A program made the position numbers and the translations under genes. The notes under the pieces were generated by a model. That model had not been told where the DNA came from. It did no database searches and saw only the letters and a list, made by a program, of their open reading frames with translations. From Prochlorococcus sp. AG-402-A08 (lineage in GTDB: Bacteria > Cyanobacteriota > Cyanobacteriia > PCC-6307 > Cyanobiaceae), in assembly GCA_003279585.1 (NCBI GenBank), contig QCHH01000016.1, positions 1-32,369 of the forward strand: a stretch of DNA of 32,369 nucleotides, in the 5' to 3' direction. Shown here one piece after another: positions 1 to 9,016 of the stretch. Positions within the stretch are counted from its first letter, which is position 1. The number at the start of each line of letters is the position of its first letter.

Positions 1-891
1 AAGAAATTTAAAGAAGGTTGGATTGAAAATGAATGGAGATGGAAAATTAAAGACAATAAAAAACTCGAAACCTCCAAACCCGAATGGGAATCTGATAAGA
101 AAGGAAGATTATTATTATGGGAAGAACTAGGGATAGGTGATATTCTTTTATTTTTATCACTAATTCCAGATTTAATAAATAAAGTAGATCAATTGATAAT
201 CTTAATTGATAAAAGACTTATTCCTCTTTTGGAACGATCATTAAATAAGAGCATATCCTTTATTAGCAAAACTGATTTGATTGATGAAAGAAAATATGAT
301 TTCCATATAGCAATGGGTTCACTTCCAAAGTATTTAAGAACATCATTAAATAGCTTCAAAACAGCCAAAAAATTAAAATTAAAAGCAAGTAAAAAAAGAT
401 CTAACAATTTAAGAGATAAAATATTGACTGGAAACCACAAGAAAATCGTTGGTATTTCCTGGAAATCATCAAGCAAAGTTCCAACCTTAAGCATTACATT
501 GGAGAGAATGATGTTAGGAATTTATTCACCTGAAATAAGATTTGTATGCCTTCAATATGGTGAAGTTCAAGAAGAACTTAATCAATTAAGGAAAAAACAC
601 AATATAGATATTTACAAATCAGAAGAAATTGACTTGTTTAACGATATTGATGGCCTTGCAGCACTAATTCATGCTTGCGATGAAGTTGTATCAATTGACA
701 ATCTGACACCAATCCTTGCCGGTGCGCTAGAAAAAAAAAGTGATGTGTTATTACCAAGCAATGCTACTTGGTTACATGGAACGGATAATTGTGAAAGCTA
801 CTGGTATGAATCAATGAAATACTTTCGGCAAAATAAAAATTCTAACTTGGATACATTATTAAAGAAAATAAAAGATGAGATTAAAAAATAA
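1..891 (+). CDS. TPR protein with GT9-like glycosyltransferase domain, C-terminal part (5' end outside window)
   Basis: The reading frame is open from base 1 to a TAA at 889-891, so this is the last 296 codons of a longer gene. It aligns along its whole length with residues 195-497 of the complete TPR protein at 6710-8203: KKFKEGW, the KPEW box, the LLLW..LGIGD box, VVSIDNLTP and YWYES.KYFRQ all correspond. These boxes mark the heptosyltransferase-like (GT9-type) domain found behind TPR repeats in many cyanobacterial proteins, so it probably transfers a sugar in surface glycan synthesis. The usual EQGLGD box reads EELGIGD here, a divergence from the paralog that may affect donor binding. kdsC follows after 53 bases on the same strand. 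Family placement is firm; acceptor and donor are unknown. Confidence 0.8.
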   Translation, partial: KKFKEGWIENEWRWKIKDNKKLETSKPEWESDKKGRLLLWEELGIGDILLFLSLIPDLINKVDQLIILIDKRLIPLLERSLNKSISFISKTDLIDERKYDFHIAMGSLPKYLRTSLNSFKTAKKLKLKASKKRSNNLRDKILTGNHKKIVGISWKSSSKVPTLSITLERMMLGIYSPEIRFVCLQYGEVQEELNQLRKKHNIDIYKSEEIDLFNDIDGLAALIHACDEVVSIDNLTPILAGALEKKSDVLLPSNATWLHGTDNCESYWYESMKYFRQNKNSNLDTLLKKIKDEIKK

Positions 892-944
892 AAAATAAAA
901 AGAATATCAATGTATAGTCATGTTTTTTTAACTATTTTCTTAAT

Positions 945-1508
945 ATGGTCAAAGATTCAAATATTAAAGATACACAGACCTCTAATCCTTTTGAATCTGT
1001 TTCATCAGAAATAAAGCTAATCGCTATAGATGTAGATGGAGTTCTTACAGATGGGAGTATTTATTTAGATGACCATGGAAACCAAACTAAAAAATTTAAT
1101 TCTAGGGATGGTATGGGAATAAGACTTTTACAAAAATATGGATTTGAAATTGCATTAATATCTGGCTCGAAAAGTAATTCTATAAAAGCAAGAGGTATTT
1201 CACTAAATATAAATTTTATTATGACAGGAGTAGAAAATAAGCATGTCGCCATAAACAAAATTCAAAAGATACTTAATATCAATCCTTCACAAACAATTTT
1301 TTTAGGTGATGATATAAATGACTTAACTGTTTTACCAGCAGTAAGAATGTTCCTATCTCCAAAGAACGCTCATCCAGCTTGTCTAGGGAAAGCAAATTGG
1401 ATTGGTAAATGCGAGGGAGGTGAGGGGTTTTTCCGTGAATTTACTGACTTATTTTTATTTTCATTAAATATCAATCCATATCTAGAATTTGAAAGTTCAT
1501 CAACATGA
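945..1508 (+). CDS. kdsC: 3-deoxy-D-manno-octulosonate 8-phosphate phosphatase (HAD superfamily)
   Basis: KdsC removes the phosphate from Kdo-8-phosphate, the third step in making CMP-Kdo, in the cytoplasm. The 187-residue product fits the family. The HAD nucleophile motif DVDGVLTDG gives Asp29 and Asp31, the second HAD motif is ISGS at 72-75, a lysine lies in ENKH at about 99, and the Mg-binding motif is GDDINDL at 121-127. The C-terminal GGEGFFREF resembles the glycine-rich tail of KdsC proteins. It starts with ATG 53 bases after the TPR/GT gene and is probably cotranscribed with it. The second copy at 8242-8776 is broken, so this appears to be the only working kdsC in the window, and its partner kdsA lies 7.4 kb away. 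Its first ~20 residues are an extension that the motifs do not need. Confidence 0.88.
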   Translation: MVKDSNIKDTQTSNPFESVSSEIKLIAIDVDGVLTDGSIYLDDHGNQTKKFNSRDGMGIRLLQKYGFEIALISGSKSNSIKARGISLNINFIMTGVENKHVAINKIQKILNINPSQTIFLGDDINDLTVLPAVRMFLSPKNAHPACLGKANWIGKCEGGEGFFREFTDLFLFSLNINPYLEFESSST

Positions 1509-1590
1509 TCAAAAATTCATCATATCTTGTGTATCAATTTCTTTTACTAAAGACATCTTTTTAATTGATAATTTGAAGTAAAATTAAGAA

Positions 1591-1690
1591 ATGAGCAAAC
1601 CTCAAAAAATCTTCTAATTGGATATGGAGAGGTATCGTCAGTTGTCTTAGGTAATTCTAATCCTCTTGTATTTATAGGTGGAGCATGTGA
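1591..1690 (+). pseudogene. kdsA remnant (5' end only)
   Basis: Starting at ATG 1591, the sequence matches the first ~100 bases of the intact kdsA at 8917, including the start MSK-QK, the stretch around the GNSN codons and the IGG.C segment. A frameshift brings in a TAA after eight codons. Homology stops near 1690, just before the 3' end of the oppositely oriented carbamoyltransferase gene at 1744. The rest of the gene is missing, so it cannot encode an enzyme. Confidence 0.85.
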
Positions 1691-1743
1691 AAAACACACT
1701 CCTAATTAAGAAAACAAAGTATTAGAGTTCTCAACAATTATTT

Positions 1744-3492
1744 TTATTTATTATGCTCAGCTTCCACAAGAAATGGGCCGATTTGAAGATAGTCCAATTC
1801 ACAATCAATAAACGCTTTTAATGCATCATCAGGATTACATACTATTGGCTCCTCATGAGGGTTAAAGGATGTATTAATTAAACTGGGAATTCCACTTAAT
1901 TTATGATAATAAGAGAGAATAGAAAAAAGCCCTGGATTATTAAATTTATTTACTACTTGAGGTCTTGCTGTTCCATCTACGTGAACTACAGCAGGACTCT
2001 GTTTCTTCATCTTTTCCGAACAATTCACAGTTATTGTCATGAATTGGTAAGTATTGATTTCTTTAGAATTATCTTCATAACATTCACAAAAAAATTCCTC
2101 CAAAGTAACAGGTGCGAATGGCATAAATTCAGTTCTTTTTAATTTTTTATTTAACCAATCATTTGCGGTAATATCTGTAGTTTGAAAAAGAATTGATCGA
2201 TTACCTAAAGCTCGAGGTCCATATTCTAAACGACCATTAAATCTTGCCACAATTTTACCATTGAAAAGTTGATTTGCTATTTCTTCATTTATATTAATTG
2301 GTTGAGTATACTTAACATTATATTTAGAAAGAGTCTGTTCTATTTCTAACTTTGAGTAATCAGGTCCTAAGAATGCATTTGATAATGGATTAATAGAATA
2401 GCTTTCTCTCTTTTCAGTATCATTAGCAATCATTAATGCTGCTCCAACTCCTAGCCCAGAATCTCCCATAGCTGGATGAATATATATTTGTTTGACCGAA
2501 TTCAGTTCATAAATAGCCTGGTTAAGTCTTACATTAGCAAAAGCTCCACCTGCTAAAACAAGTGATTTTTTGTTTTGTTCTTTCATATGAAAATCTATAT
2601 AAGAAGTAATCTCATCTTCAAAATACTTTTGAACAGATGCTGCCAAATCTTCTCTAAGCCATTTAGTTGAAACTTCTCCTATCGTTTTTCTTATTAGCTC
2701 AAGATTTTTATTCCTCATGATATGCGGATAAGGACCTAGTTTATTCAAATAATCTAAGGTTCCATACCATTGACCATTTTTGGTATATGTAATTTTTTTA
2801 AATGCTTCGATCAAATTGATATTAGGTTTGCCCAAAGCTGCTAAACCTGTTATTTTACCTTCATGCCTTACAGGTTTAAAACCACATATTGCAGTCACTA
2901 ATGAATATATCATACAAATTGAATATATATAATTAGTAGTACCTATTTCTTCCATCTTTCCACTCAAACCAGTCCCAGTATATCCACACAAATCATCACC
3001 TTTACCGTCTAAAGTGACTATCAAACAATCGTCGAAAGGAGATTTATAATAGGCTGAACTTGCATGAGCAATATGATGATTAACAAAAGATAATGGGGTT
3101 TTCATATCTATTCCTAGAGAAGGGAATGAATCAGTTATTTTCTTTAATCTTTGTCTTTGTGTAGTTAATGGAAGCATCAACATCTCATATGGTGTATATT
3201 TATGACCTTGAATGATTTCACACTTTAACCTTTCAGCGAATCCATTATTTATACTTTTTATATAAGAATTCAATGCTCTTTTATGCAATGAATTTGGCTC
3301 CTCAAAAGCAAAGACAATAACATCTAATTTATTTTTACAGGCCTCCAGGCAATATTTAATTGAATAAAAAGGTATCCCAGCATGATTTTTCTTTCGAGAA
3401 AATCTCTCTTCTTCTACTGCAGAAATGATTTCTCCATCCGAAATAAATGAAGCATTAGCATTATGCCCATCGTAGATTCCTAAAATATTCAT
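1744..3492 (-). CDS. Carbamoyltransferase, NodU/CmcH/TobZ family
   Basis: Enzymes of this family move a carbamoyl group from carbamoyl phosphate, through carbamoyl-adenylate, onto a hydroxyl group of a sugar, antibiotic or lipo-oligosaccharide. The 582-residue product has the usual length and both domains. The N-terminal Kae1-like part opens with MNILGIYDGHNA and carries VEEERFSRKK, the metal-binding NHHIAH motif (His139, His143), LDGKGD at 161-166, LAGGAFANVRLN and GDSGLGVGAAL. The C-terminal part has EYGPRALGNRSIL, FMPFAPV, VDGTARPQ and SLINTSFN. A likely role is carbamoylating the island's glycan. It stands alone on the minus strand, with its 3' end 54 bases from the kdsA stub and a long gene-poor stretch upstream of its start. 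The substrate cannot be inferred. Confidence 0.9.
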   Translation of the reverse strand: MNILGIYDGHNANASFISDGEIISAVEEERFSRKKNHAGIPFYSIKYCLEACKNKLDVIVFAFEEPNSLHKRALNSYIKSINNGFAERLKCEIIQGHKYTPYEMLMLPLTTQRQRLKKITDSFPSLGIDMKTPLSFVNHHIAHASSAYYKSPFDDCLIVTLDGKGDDLCGYTGTGLSGKMEEIGTTNYIYSICMIYSLVTAICGFKPVRHEGKITGLAALGKPNINLIEAFKKITYTKNGQWYGTLDYLNKLGPYPHIMRNKNLELIRKTIGEVSTKWLREDLAASVQKYFEDEITSYIDFHMKEQNKKSLVLAGGAFANVRLNQAIYELNSVKQIYIHPAMGDSGLGVGAALMIANDTEKRESYSINPLSNAFLGPDYSKLEIEQTLSKYNVKYTQPININEEIANQLFNGKIVARFNGRLEYGPRALGNRSILFQTTDITANDWLNKKLKRTEFMPFAPVTLEEFFCECYEDNSKEINTYQFMTITVNCSEKMKKQSPAVVHVDGTARPQVVNKFNNPGLFSILSYYHKLSGIPSLINTSFNPHEEPIVCNPDDALKAFIDCELDYLQIGPFLVEAEHNK

Positions 3493-4736
3493 TCAATTAG
3501 CATTTCGTGTTTTCATCAAATCTAAAATATGATTATTAAAAATTAAACTATTGATTTAGAAATTATACCTTAAGATCCACTACTATTCTCTGCCAACTGA
3601 GTAACTGATTTTTTTAACATAATTCAAAAAGGTACCATGCATCCCAATCTTTCAACTTCTAACATGGTTAGATTAAATAAAATCCATTGGTAAAGTTATA
3701 AATAAAGCAGCGAACTAAAAGTGTTATAAAAAAACAGAATCATACCTCTTGCCTAGGCTTGATTTACTATTTTGTATTACCTTTTGGCAGCTCTTTTTTA
3801 TGTATAAACAACTAAGAAGTAAAGTAGTAAAATAGATCTACAGACTGAATATACTGATTAATCATGTTATGGATGTGGTGCGCACATTAATTTGCATAAC
3901 TTTCTAATATTTGCTATGAACCCATTTATACGAATACTTTACAAAGTAGCTCGACGGCATTCAAAGCAGTACGTCGCAGGTCCGAATTATGCAGGGAGCG
4001 TTGCCAAGGCTCTTTGAATTAAATCAAAGAAGCACTGTTAGCCTTAAAAATATATGCCTGAATATTGCTAATACTCACATGTTCTCTTAGAAACATTGTG
4101 AGCAATAAAATGGAAGCGAGTTCATATAGAATTTTCTAAATTTTAAAAAACATAGAAAAAGACTCAACTTTATATCGGTTGAAGAATATGGGAGCATTGT
4201 TGCGCTTAGAAATAAAACCAAGTGAATATGGGGACTCAGGAAGAGCCTGATAGCAAGAAATTCAAGGTAACTTGCACAAATAGTATTAAATGACAATTTC
4301 AAAAAACTACTCATAATCAACCATACTGTTCTCTCATCTTCCTCAAGAAATTAAAGCCATGTACTAATACAGATAAAAATAAGGTTCACGCCAAGTATTG
4401 AAAAAACTTAAAAAAAGGGGAAATCGAAGAGGAAGCATAAAAAACAAATTTAAAGCATTACCCTAAATATACTAATTTTGTTAAATTCTAATCAAAATAT
4501 AGACCTATATCTACCAAAGAGAAATTTGCTGTACAGATAGTAAATAATCAACTTAAATAGAATTAACATTTCAAAAGAATAAAAATATAGTTTAGTAATA
4601 GAATTAAAAATTGATTAAGAAGAACCATCACATCTCAATTATTTATAGCCACTACCATTAAAATATTAAAATATTTATTGACAATAATACATAAAGACCA
4701 TAAGTTTAAATAAAAAGAAAGAGATACAATAAATCT
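3493..4736. other. 1.24-kb gene-poor stretch
   Basis: I find no convincing gene on either strand. A 77-codon open frame at 4087-4320 (minus) has a composition typical of noncoding AT-rich DNA and no recognisable motif. The part around 3940-4030 is noticeably richer in G and C than its surroundings and may be a relic of a gene or RNA, but I cannot name it. The right end should hold the promoter of the oxygenase gene at 4737, and the left end that of the carbamoyltransferase gene. Confidence 0.5.
4678..4706 (+). promoter_or_regulatory. Possible sigma-70-type promoter for the 4737 gene
   Basis: A perfect TTGACA -35 box lies at 4678-4683. With 17-base spacing, the -10 position (4701-4706) reads TAAGTT, a weak match. 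A better -10-like TACAAT at 4725-4730 is too close to the ATG to serve easily. It is placed correctly upstream of the oxygenase-aminotransferase pair, but the assignment rests on one good box. Confidence 0.3.
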
Positions 4737-5504
4737 ATGTTTTCATTCTATGAATCCCACGGGTACACAATCCAAAAAGTATTAACAACAAAAGAATGTG
4801 ATTGTATAAATCAATATGTTGAGCTAAATGATAGAAATGCATACTATGAAAAGGATAGTAAAGAAAAGTTTGGATATAAGTTTGGTGAAAAAGAATTGCC
4901 AATTGATATCAAAAATAATTCCACTATAAAGGATTTTGCAACAGAAGTTCTTGGAAACTTCGAGATTTCTGTTGTTAAAAGCTACTATAAATCTGCACTG
5001 ATGTCACGTGATATTGAATATCATCAAGAATATCATTACAACGCCCATCATCCAACGAATGATAATTGGAAAGATTATATCCAAGTATTTATCGCCTTAG
5101 AGGATCATTCCTTAATAAATTCCTGCTTGAAACTTATACCTAACTCTCATGTTCAAGGATTATTACCATATACTGATATAGTCAACTCCAATTTAGAACA
5201 TAAACGTGCAGTTGAATATACTACTTTAAAAAGAATGGCTTTAAAAAATGGAATTTTTAATTGTCTATTAAAAAAAGGAGAGGCAGTATTTTTTAATCAT
5301 TTAATTATTCATGGTTCTCAAAATAATAATTCATTATCAACAAGAAAAGCATTAGTATTAACTTTATATAAAGATAATTTAAAACTGAACAAAGAGAAAT
5401 TAAATGACTTCGAAACGCGTCGTAAACTCTTTACGATTAAAGAACTGCAACTAAAGATTGATGAATTAAATAATGATTTACTTAATTTATCAACAAAGGA
5501 TTAG
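4737..5504 (+). CDS. Phytanoyl-CoA dioxygenase (PhyH)-family Fe(II)/2-oxoglutarate oxygenase
   Basis: PhyH-family enzymes use Fe(II), O2 and 2-oxoglutarate to hydroxylate small molecules. The 255-residue protein shows the expected pattern: an N-terminal FYESHGYTIQKVLT segment, the metal-binding pair His96-Gln-Glu98 in EYHQEYH, the central LKLIPNSHVQG segment, the distal His192 in LIIHGSQNNNS and the 2-oxoglutarate-binding Arg203 in STRKAL. The H-x-E form, rather than the common H-x-D, is a permitted variant. The C-terminal ~30 residues are charged and helix-like. An aminotransferase gene follows after 15 bases, so the two probably form an operon acting on one substrate. Family membership is clear, but the substrate is unknown. 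An amino or hydroxy sugar in the neighbouring glycan pathway is one possibility. Confidence 0.78.
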   Translation: MFSFYESHGYTIQKVLTTKECDCINQYVELNDRNAYYEKDSKEKFGYKFGEKELPIDIKNNSTIKDFATEVLGNFEISVVKSYYKSALMSRDIEYHQEYHYNAHHPTNDNWKDYIQVFIALEDHSLINSCLKLIPNSHVQGLLPYTDIVNSNLEHKRAVEYTTLKRMALKNGIFNCLLKKGEAVFFNHLIIHGSQNNNSLSTRKALVLTLYKDNLKLNKEKLNDFETRRKLFTIKELQLKIDELNNDLLNLSTKD

Positions 5505-5519
5505 CATAGTAAATTAAAT

Positions 5520-6557
5520 ATGTTTAAACAATTAGCCACAATTAAAAGAAAAAGGATCACTGACAAAAGAAATCCTGAAAAGGGTTTATTTTTAAATCGT
5601 GCAGAAAGGGTGCAACCGTTCTCAAAAGAAATTACAAAAGAAATCTCATCTATTTTTACCAATAGATTAGAGAAATATTATGATATAGAACCATTATATG
5701 CAAAACTATCGACTTATTTAAAAGTTGATAAAGATAATATCTTATTAACTAATGGTGCTGAAGAAGCAATACGTTATATATTTAATATTCATATAAAAGC
5801 AAACGATACTATAATGTTTCCAATTCCAACTTATGGAATGTATCATGTTTATTCAAAAATCTATAATACAAATGTAATTTTATTAACATATAATCAAAAA
5901 TTCAAAATTAACAAACAAGTTTTATATGATAATTTAAGCAAGGTTTCAGTCCTTTTTTTACCAAACCCAAGTCATATAGAGGATATATTTGCTAGCACTG
6001 AAATAATAAATATTTTAACTATTTTGAACAAAAATAACGGGATCTTAGTAATAGATGAAACATATTTTGGATTTGGTTCAGAAACCATGATTGAATTGAT
6101 AAAATCATATAAAAATTTATATGTTATTAGAAGTTTTTCAAAAACATTTGGTCTCCCTTCTATCCGTGTAGGTTGTTTACTTTCAAACTCCGATAATATG
6201 ACAATAATATCAAATTATAGATCAGCATATGAAATCTCCTACCCTAGTTTAAAAATTGCAGAATATTTTTTAGATAATTATAATATTGTCGATGAATATA
6301 TTAATGAATGTATTAAAGGCAGGCAGTTTCTAATGGAAGAAAGTTTAAGACTTAAAATTTTGTTTAATGGATCCCATAATTATTTATTTAATCTAAGAAT
6401 AGAGAATGAAGATACTTGCAATAATATTTGCAATGAATTAGAGAAAAATTATATTTATGTTTCAAATCATAAAAATTATATAGGTATTACAATAGGACCA
6501 GTAAATTACATGAAGAGTTTCATGAAAAAATTCATAGAATGTCTAGAGAAAAAGTAA
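5520..6557 (+). CDS. HisC-like PLP-dependent aminotransferase (fold type I, class I/II)
   Basis: The 345-residue protein has the layout of histidinol-phosphate-type aminotransferases. LLTNGAEEAI (76-85) forms the phosphate-binding turn, PIPTYGMY (101-108) carries the ring-stacking aromatic, Asn149 lies in LPNPSH, Asp179 in VIDETY contacts the pyridine nitrogen, Lys208 in RSFSKTFGLPS is the Schiff-base lysine, and Arg216 follows. It transfers an amino group to or from an aldehyde or ketone. It starts 15 bases after the PhyH-type oxygenase gene, which suggests oxidation followed by transamination of one compound. It is not near other histidine genes, so a role in a specialised sugar or small-molecule pathway is more likely than histidine synthesis. 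CobD-like or aromatic aminotransferase specificity cannot be excluded. Confidence 0.8.
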   Translation: MFKQLATIKRKRITDKRNPEKGLFLNRAERVQPFSKEITKEISSIFTNRLEKYYDIEPLYAKLSTYLKVDKDNILLTNGAEEAIRYIFNIHIKANDTIMFPIPTYGMYHVYSKIYNTNVILLTYNQKFKINKQVLYDNLSKVSVLFLPNPSHIEDIFASTEIINILTILNKNNGILVIDETYFGFGSETMIELIKSYKNLYVIRSFSKTFGLPSIRVGCLLSNSDNMTIISNYRSAYEISYPSLKIAEYFLDNYNIVDEYINECIKGRQFLMEESLRLKILFNGSHNYLFNLRIENEDTCNNICNELEKNYIYVSNHKNYIGITIGPVNYMKSFMKKFIECLEKK

Positions 6558-6709
6558 GAAATACTTTTTTTACTTTTATATCCAGATAGCAAAAGGAGGC
6601 TTACTTAAAGTGAATTTTTCCATCTTTCTTATTTTAAAAATAAATTCAACTTATTACAGAAAATGAAATTTAGTGCAATCAAGACTTAATAATTAATCTA
6701 CAAAATCAA

Positions 6710-8203
6710 ATGAAACATTTTAATTCTAAATCAGGGGATATAAGGAATAAAAATAACTTAACAACATTTACAGTTCCTTATTCTTTGATGGAAATAAATG
6801 AGAAGATTTATATAAAATTAATAGATGAGAAAAAATCATCAAAATATGAAATTATTAACTCAGCTATTAAATTTCATTTAGAGGGAAACATTGCTGAAGC
6901 AAAAAAACTTTATGAATTTTGTCTTGATAAAAATTTTGCTGATCAAAGAGTATTCTCAAATTACGGAATGATTATGCGAAATCTTGGTGAATTTAAGGAT
7001 GCTGCATACTACTTTCAAAAAGCTATCGAGCTTGATCCTAAATTTGCTCAAGCGTACTCTAATCTAGGAAATATTTTAAACGAGCTTGGTCAATCAAGCC
7101 AAGCGATAGAAAAACTTAAGAAAGCAATTGATCTTCAACCAGATTTAGCTGAAGCTTATTGTAATCTTGGGGTAGTTTTTAAAGATCTTCAGGAATTAAA
7201 AAGATCAGAAATATACCTGCACAAAGCAATCCAACTTAGACCTGATTACAACATTGCTCATTGGAATCTTTCTCAAATATTTCTTAAACAAAAAAAGTTC
7301 AAAGAAGGTTGGGAAAAATATAGTTATAGATGGAAATTAAAAAAACAAATTAAAGATATGGGCGGAAAATTAATTACAAATAAACCAGAATGGAATTCAA
7401 CAAGAAGAGGTAAAGTTTTGCTCTGGCAAGAGCAAGGATTAGGAGACACCTTTTTATTTTCATCAATAATTCCAGACTTCTTACCCAAAGTAGATAAATT
7501 GATAATTGCTATTGATAAAAGACTTATACCTATTTATAAACGTTCATTAAACGAAAATATATCTATCATTAATCGGACTGGATTAATTGATCAAACAATA
7601 TTTGACTTCCATATATCCATGGGTACACTTCCAAGGTATTTAAGAAAATCTTTACATAGCTTTCAAACACCAAATAAATTTAAATTAAAAGCTAGTGAGG
7701 AAAAATCTAAATATTTAAGGACTCAAATAAAAAGCACATATTACAGGAAAATAGTCGGAATATCATGGAAATCAAAAAATAAAGGTTTAACTCTTGATTT
7801 ATCATTAGAGAAGTTGATTTTAGGAATTTTTTCACCTGATATAAGATTTGTATGCCTTCAATATGGTGATGTGGAAGAAGAAGTTAATCACCTAAGGGAA
7901 AAACACAAGATAGAGATCTATAAATCAGATGAAATCAACTTATTTAGTGATATTGATGGCCTTGCAGCATTAATTACGGCATGCGATGAAGTTGTATCAA
8001 TTGATAATTTGACGCCATTCCTTGCCAGTAGCCTAGGGATAAAAAGTAATGTTCTATTACCAATTAATTCTAGATGGCAGTATGGAGAAGATGATCAAAA
8101 CAGCTATTGGTATGAATCAATTAAATACTTTAGGCAAAACAAAAATGCAGACCTGGATACCTTATTAAAAAAAATAAAAGAAGAGATTAAAATTAAAAAT
8201 TAG
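6710..8203 (+). CDS. TPR protein with GT9-like glycosyltransferase domain (complete)
   Basis: This complete 497-residue paralog of the gene at 1-891 has three parts. Residues 18-37 form the leader TTFTVPYSLMEINEKIYI, shared with proteins at 23213, 24666 and 31395. About four to five TPR repeats span 45-190, with canonical NYG..LG....A and AYSNLGNIL..LG units. A heptosyltransferase-like domain covers about 200-497, with the WQEQGLGD box, FVCLQYG, VVSIDNLTP and YWYESIKYFRQ. TPRs followed by such a domain typically act as cytoplasmic or membrane-associated sugar transferases in surface glycan assembly. A decayed kdsC and then an intact kdsA follow on the same strand, as in copy 1. The leader has no charged N-region or hydrophobic core of a signal peptide. 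Sugar specificity is not evident. Confidence 0.82.
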   Translation: MKHFNSKSGDIRNKNNLTTFTVPYSLMEINEKIYIKLIDEKKSSKYEIINSAIKFHLEGNIAEAKKLYEFCLDKNFADQRVFSNYGMIMRNLGEFKDAAYYFQKAIELDPKFAQAYSNLGNILNELGQSSQAIEKLKKAIDLQPDLAEAYCNLGVVFKDLQELKRSEIYLHKAIQLRPDYNIAHWNLSQIFLKQKKFKEGWEKYSYRWKLKKQIKDMGGKLITNKPEWNSTRRGKVLLWQEQGLGDTFLFSSIIPDFLPKVDKLIIAIDKRLIPIYKRSLNENISIINRTGLIDQTIFDFHISMGTLPRYLRKSLHSFQTPNKFKLKASEEKSKYLRTQIKSTYYRKIVGISWKSKNKGLTLDLSLEKLILGIFSPDIRFVCLQYGDVEEEVNHLREKHKIEIYKSDEINLFSDIDGLAALITACDEVVSIDNLTPFLASSLGIKSNVLLPINSRWQYGEDDQNSYWYESIKYFRQNKNADLDTLLKKIKEEIKIKN

Positions 8204-9016
8204 AATAAATGTTTCTTACTTTTTTATTTTCTTTTTTCAATATGATTAAAACTTCAATAAATAATACTACAACTTTCAAATCATTTTGAATCTTTTTTAT
8301 CATATAAGGTTAATTTCTATGGATATTGATGGAGTTCTAACTGATTGAAGTTTTTATTTCGATGATCATGCGAATCAAATCAAACGATTTAATTCTAGAG
8401 ATGGAAAAGGAATAAGACTTTTGCAAAAAATGGTTTTGAAATAGCATTAATTTCTGGATCTAAGAGCAATTCTATAAAAGCAAGAGGATTATCTTTAGAT
8501 ATAAATTATATAATTGTAGGAGTTAGTAATAAGCTAAAACCCTTAAGTGAAATTACACATAAAATTAATATAAAGACTACTAAGCAATTTTCCTAGGTGA
8601 TGAAATAAATGATTTAACTTTTTTGCCAGCAATCACAATGTTCTTATCACTTAAGAATGTACATCCTGCATCTCTAAGGAAAGTAAATTGGTTTTAAAAA
8701 TGCAATAGAGGTAAAGGTTTTATGAGAGAGTTTACTGATTTGTTCTTATTTTCATTAAATATTAATCCATATAAGAGTTTAACAGTTTGGCAACTTGGGT
8801 TTAATTTTACAGAATTAATTATGGGTATCTGTGCCTAAATATATTAATTATTTAATATCAATAATCCTATACCTTAATTAAGGTTCATAAACCTTCTTAG
8901 AGTGTAAAATAGTTTGATGAGCAAAACTCAAAAAGACATAGTAATTGGAGGTGGAGATGTATCCTCAGTGGTTATAGGGAACTCTAATGCTCTTGCTTTT
9001 ATAGGGGGACCATGCG
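7292..9016 (+). repeat. Segmental duplication, copy 2 (TPR/GT - decayed kdsC - kdsA)
   Basis: This is the counterpart of 1-1690, with the same gene order and strand. The limits given are only the part whose partner lies in the window; the duplication may begin further left within the TPR gene. Confidence 0.85.
8242..8776 (+). pseudogene. Decayed kdsC (second copy)
   Basis: Beginning at ATG 8242, this stretch follows the intact kdsC at 945-1508 over its whole length. The HAD motif survives as DIDGVLTD, but the next codon is TGA (8346-8348) where the intact copy has glycine. An earlier in-frame TGA, a one-base deletion near 8430, a further frameshift near 8580 and a TAA near 8695 also break it. 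The C-terminal segment GFMREFTDLFLFSLNINPY is still readable. It is clearly a dead gene, probably since the duplication. Confidence 0.9.

Larger units (their letters stand above)
1..1690 (+). repeat. Segmental duplication, copy 1 (TPR/GT - kdsC - kdsA stub)
   Basis: This block has the same order and strand as 7292-9016. The parts match as follows: 1-891 with 7292-8203 (TPR/GT end), 945-1508 with 8242-8776 (kdsC, intact here, decayed there), and 1591-1690 with 8917-9016 (kdsA, a stub here, intact there). The left end of the duplication lies outside the window. The copies are diverged, so this is an old duplication. Confidence 0.85.

Noticed and set aside
1681-1704. Hairpin GGAGCATGTG / CACACTCC as a terminator of the carbamoyltransferase gene
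   Set aside because: The stem is good apart from a bulge, but no T-run follows on either strand, and part of it is remnant kdsA sequence.
3940-4000. tRNA-like T-arm (GCAGGTCCGAAT near 3975)
   Set aside because: The flanking bases do not form acceptor, anticodon or D stems, and the T-stem itself has a mismatch.
4087-4320. 77-codon open frame on the minus strand
   Set aside because: Composition is that of antisense AT-rich DNA, with no motif, ribosome binding site or neighbour to support it.
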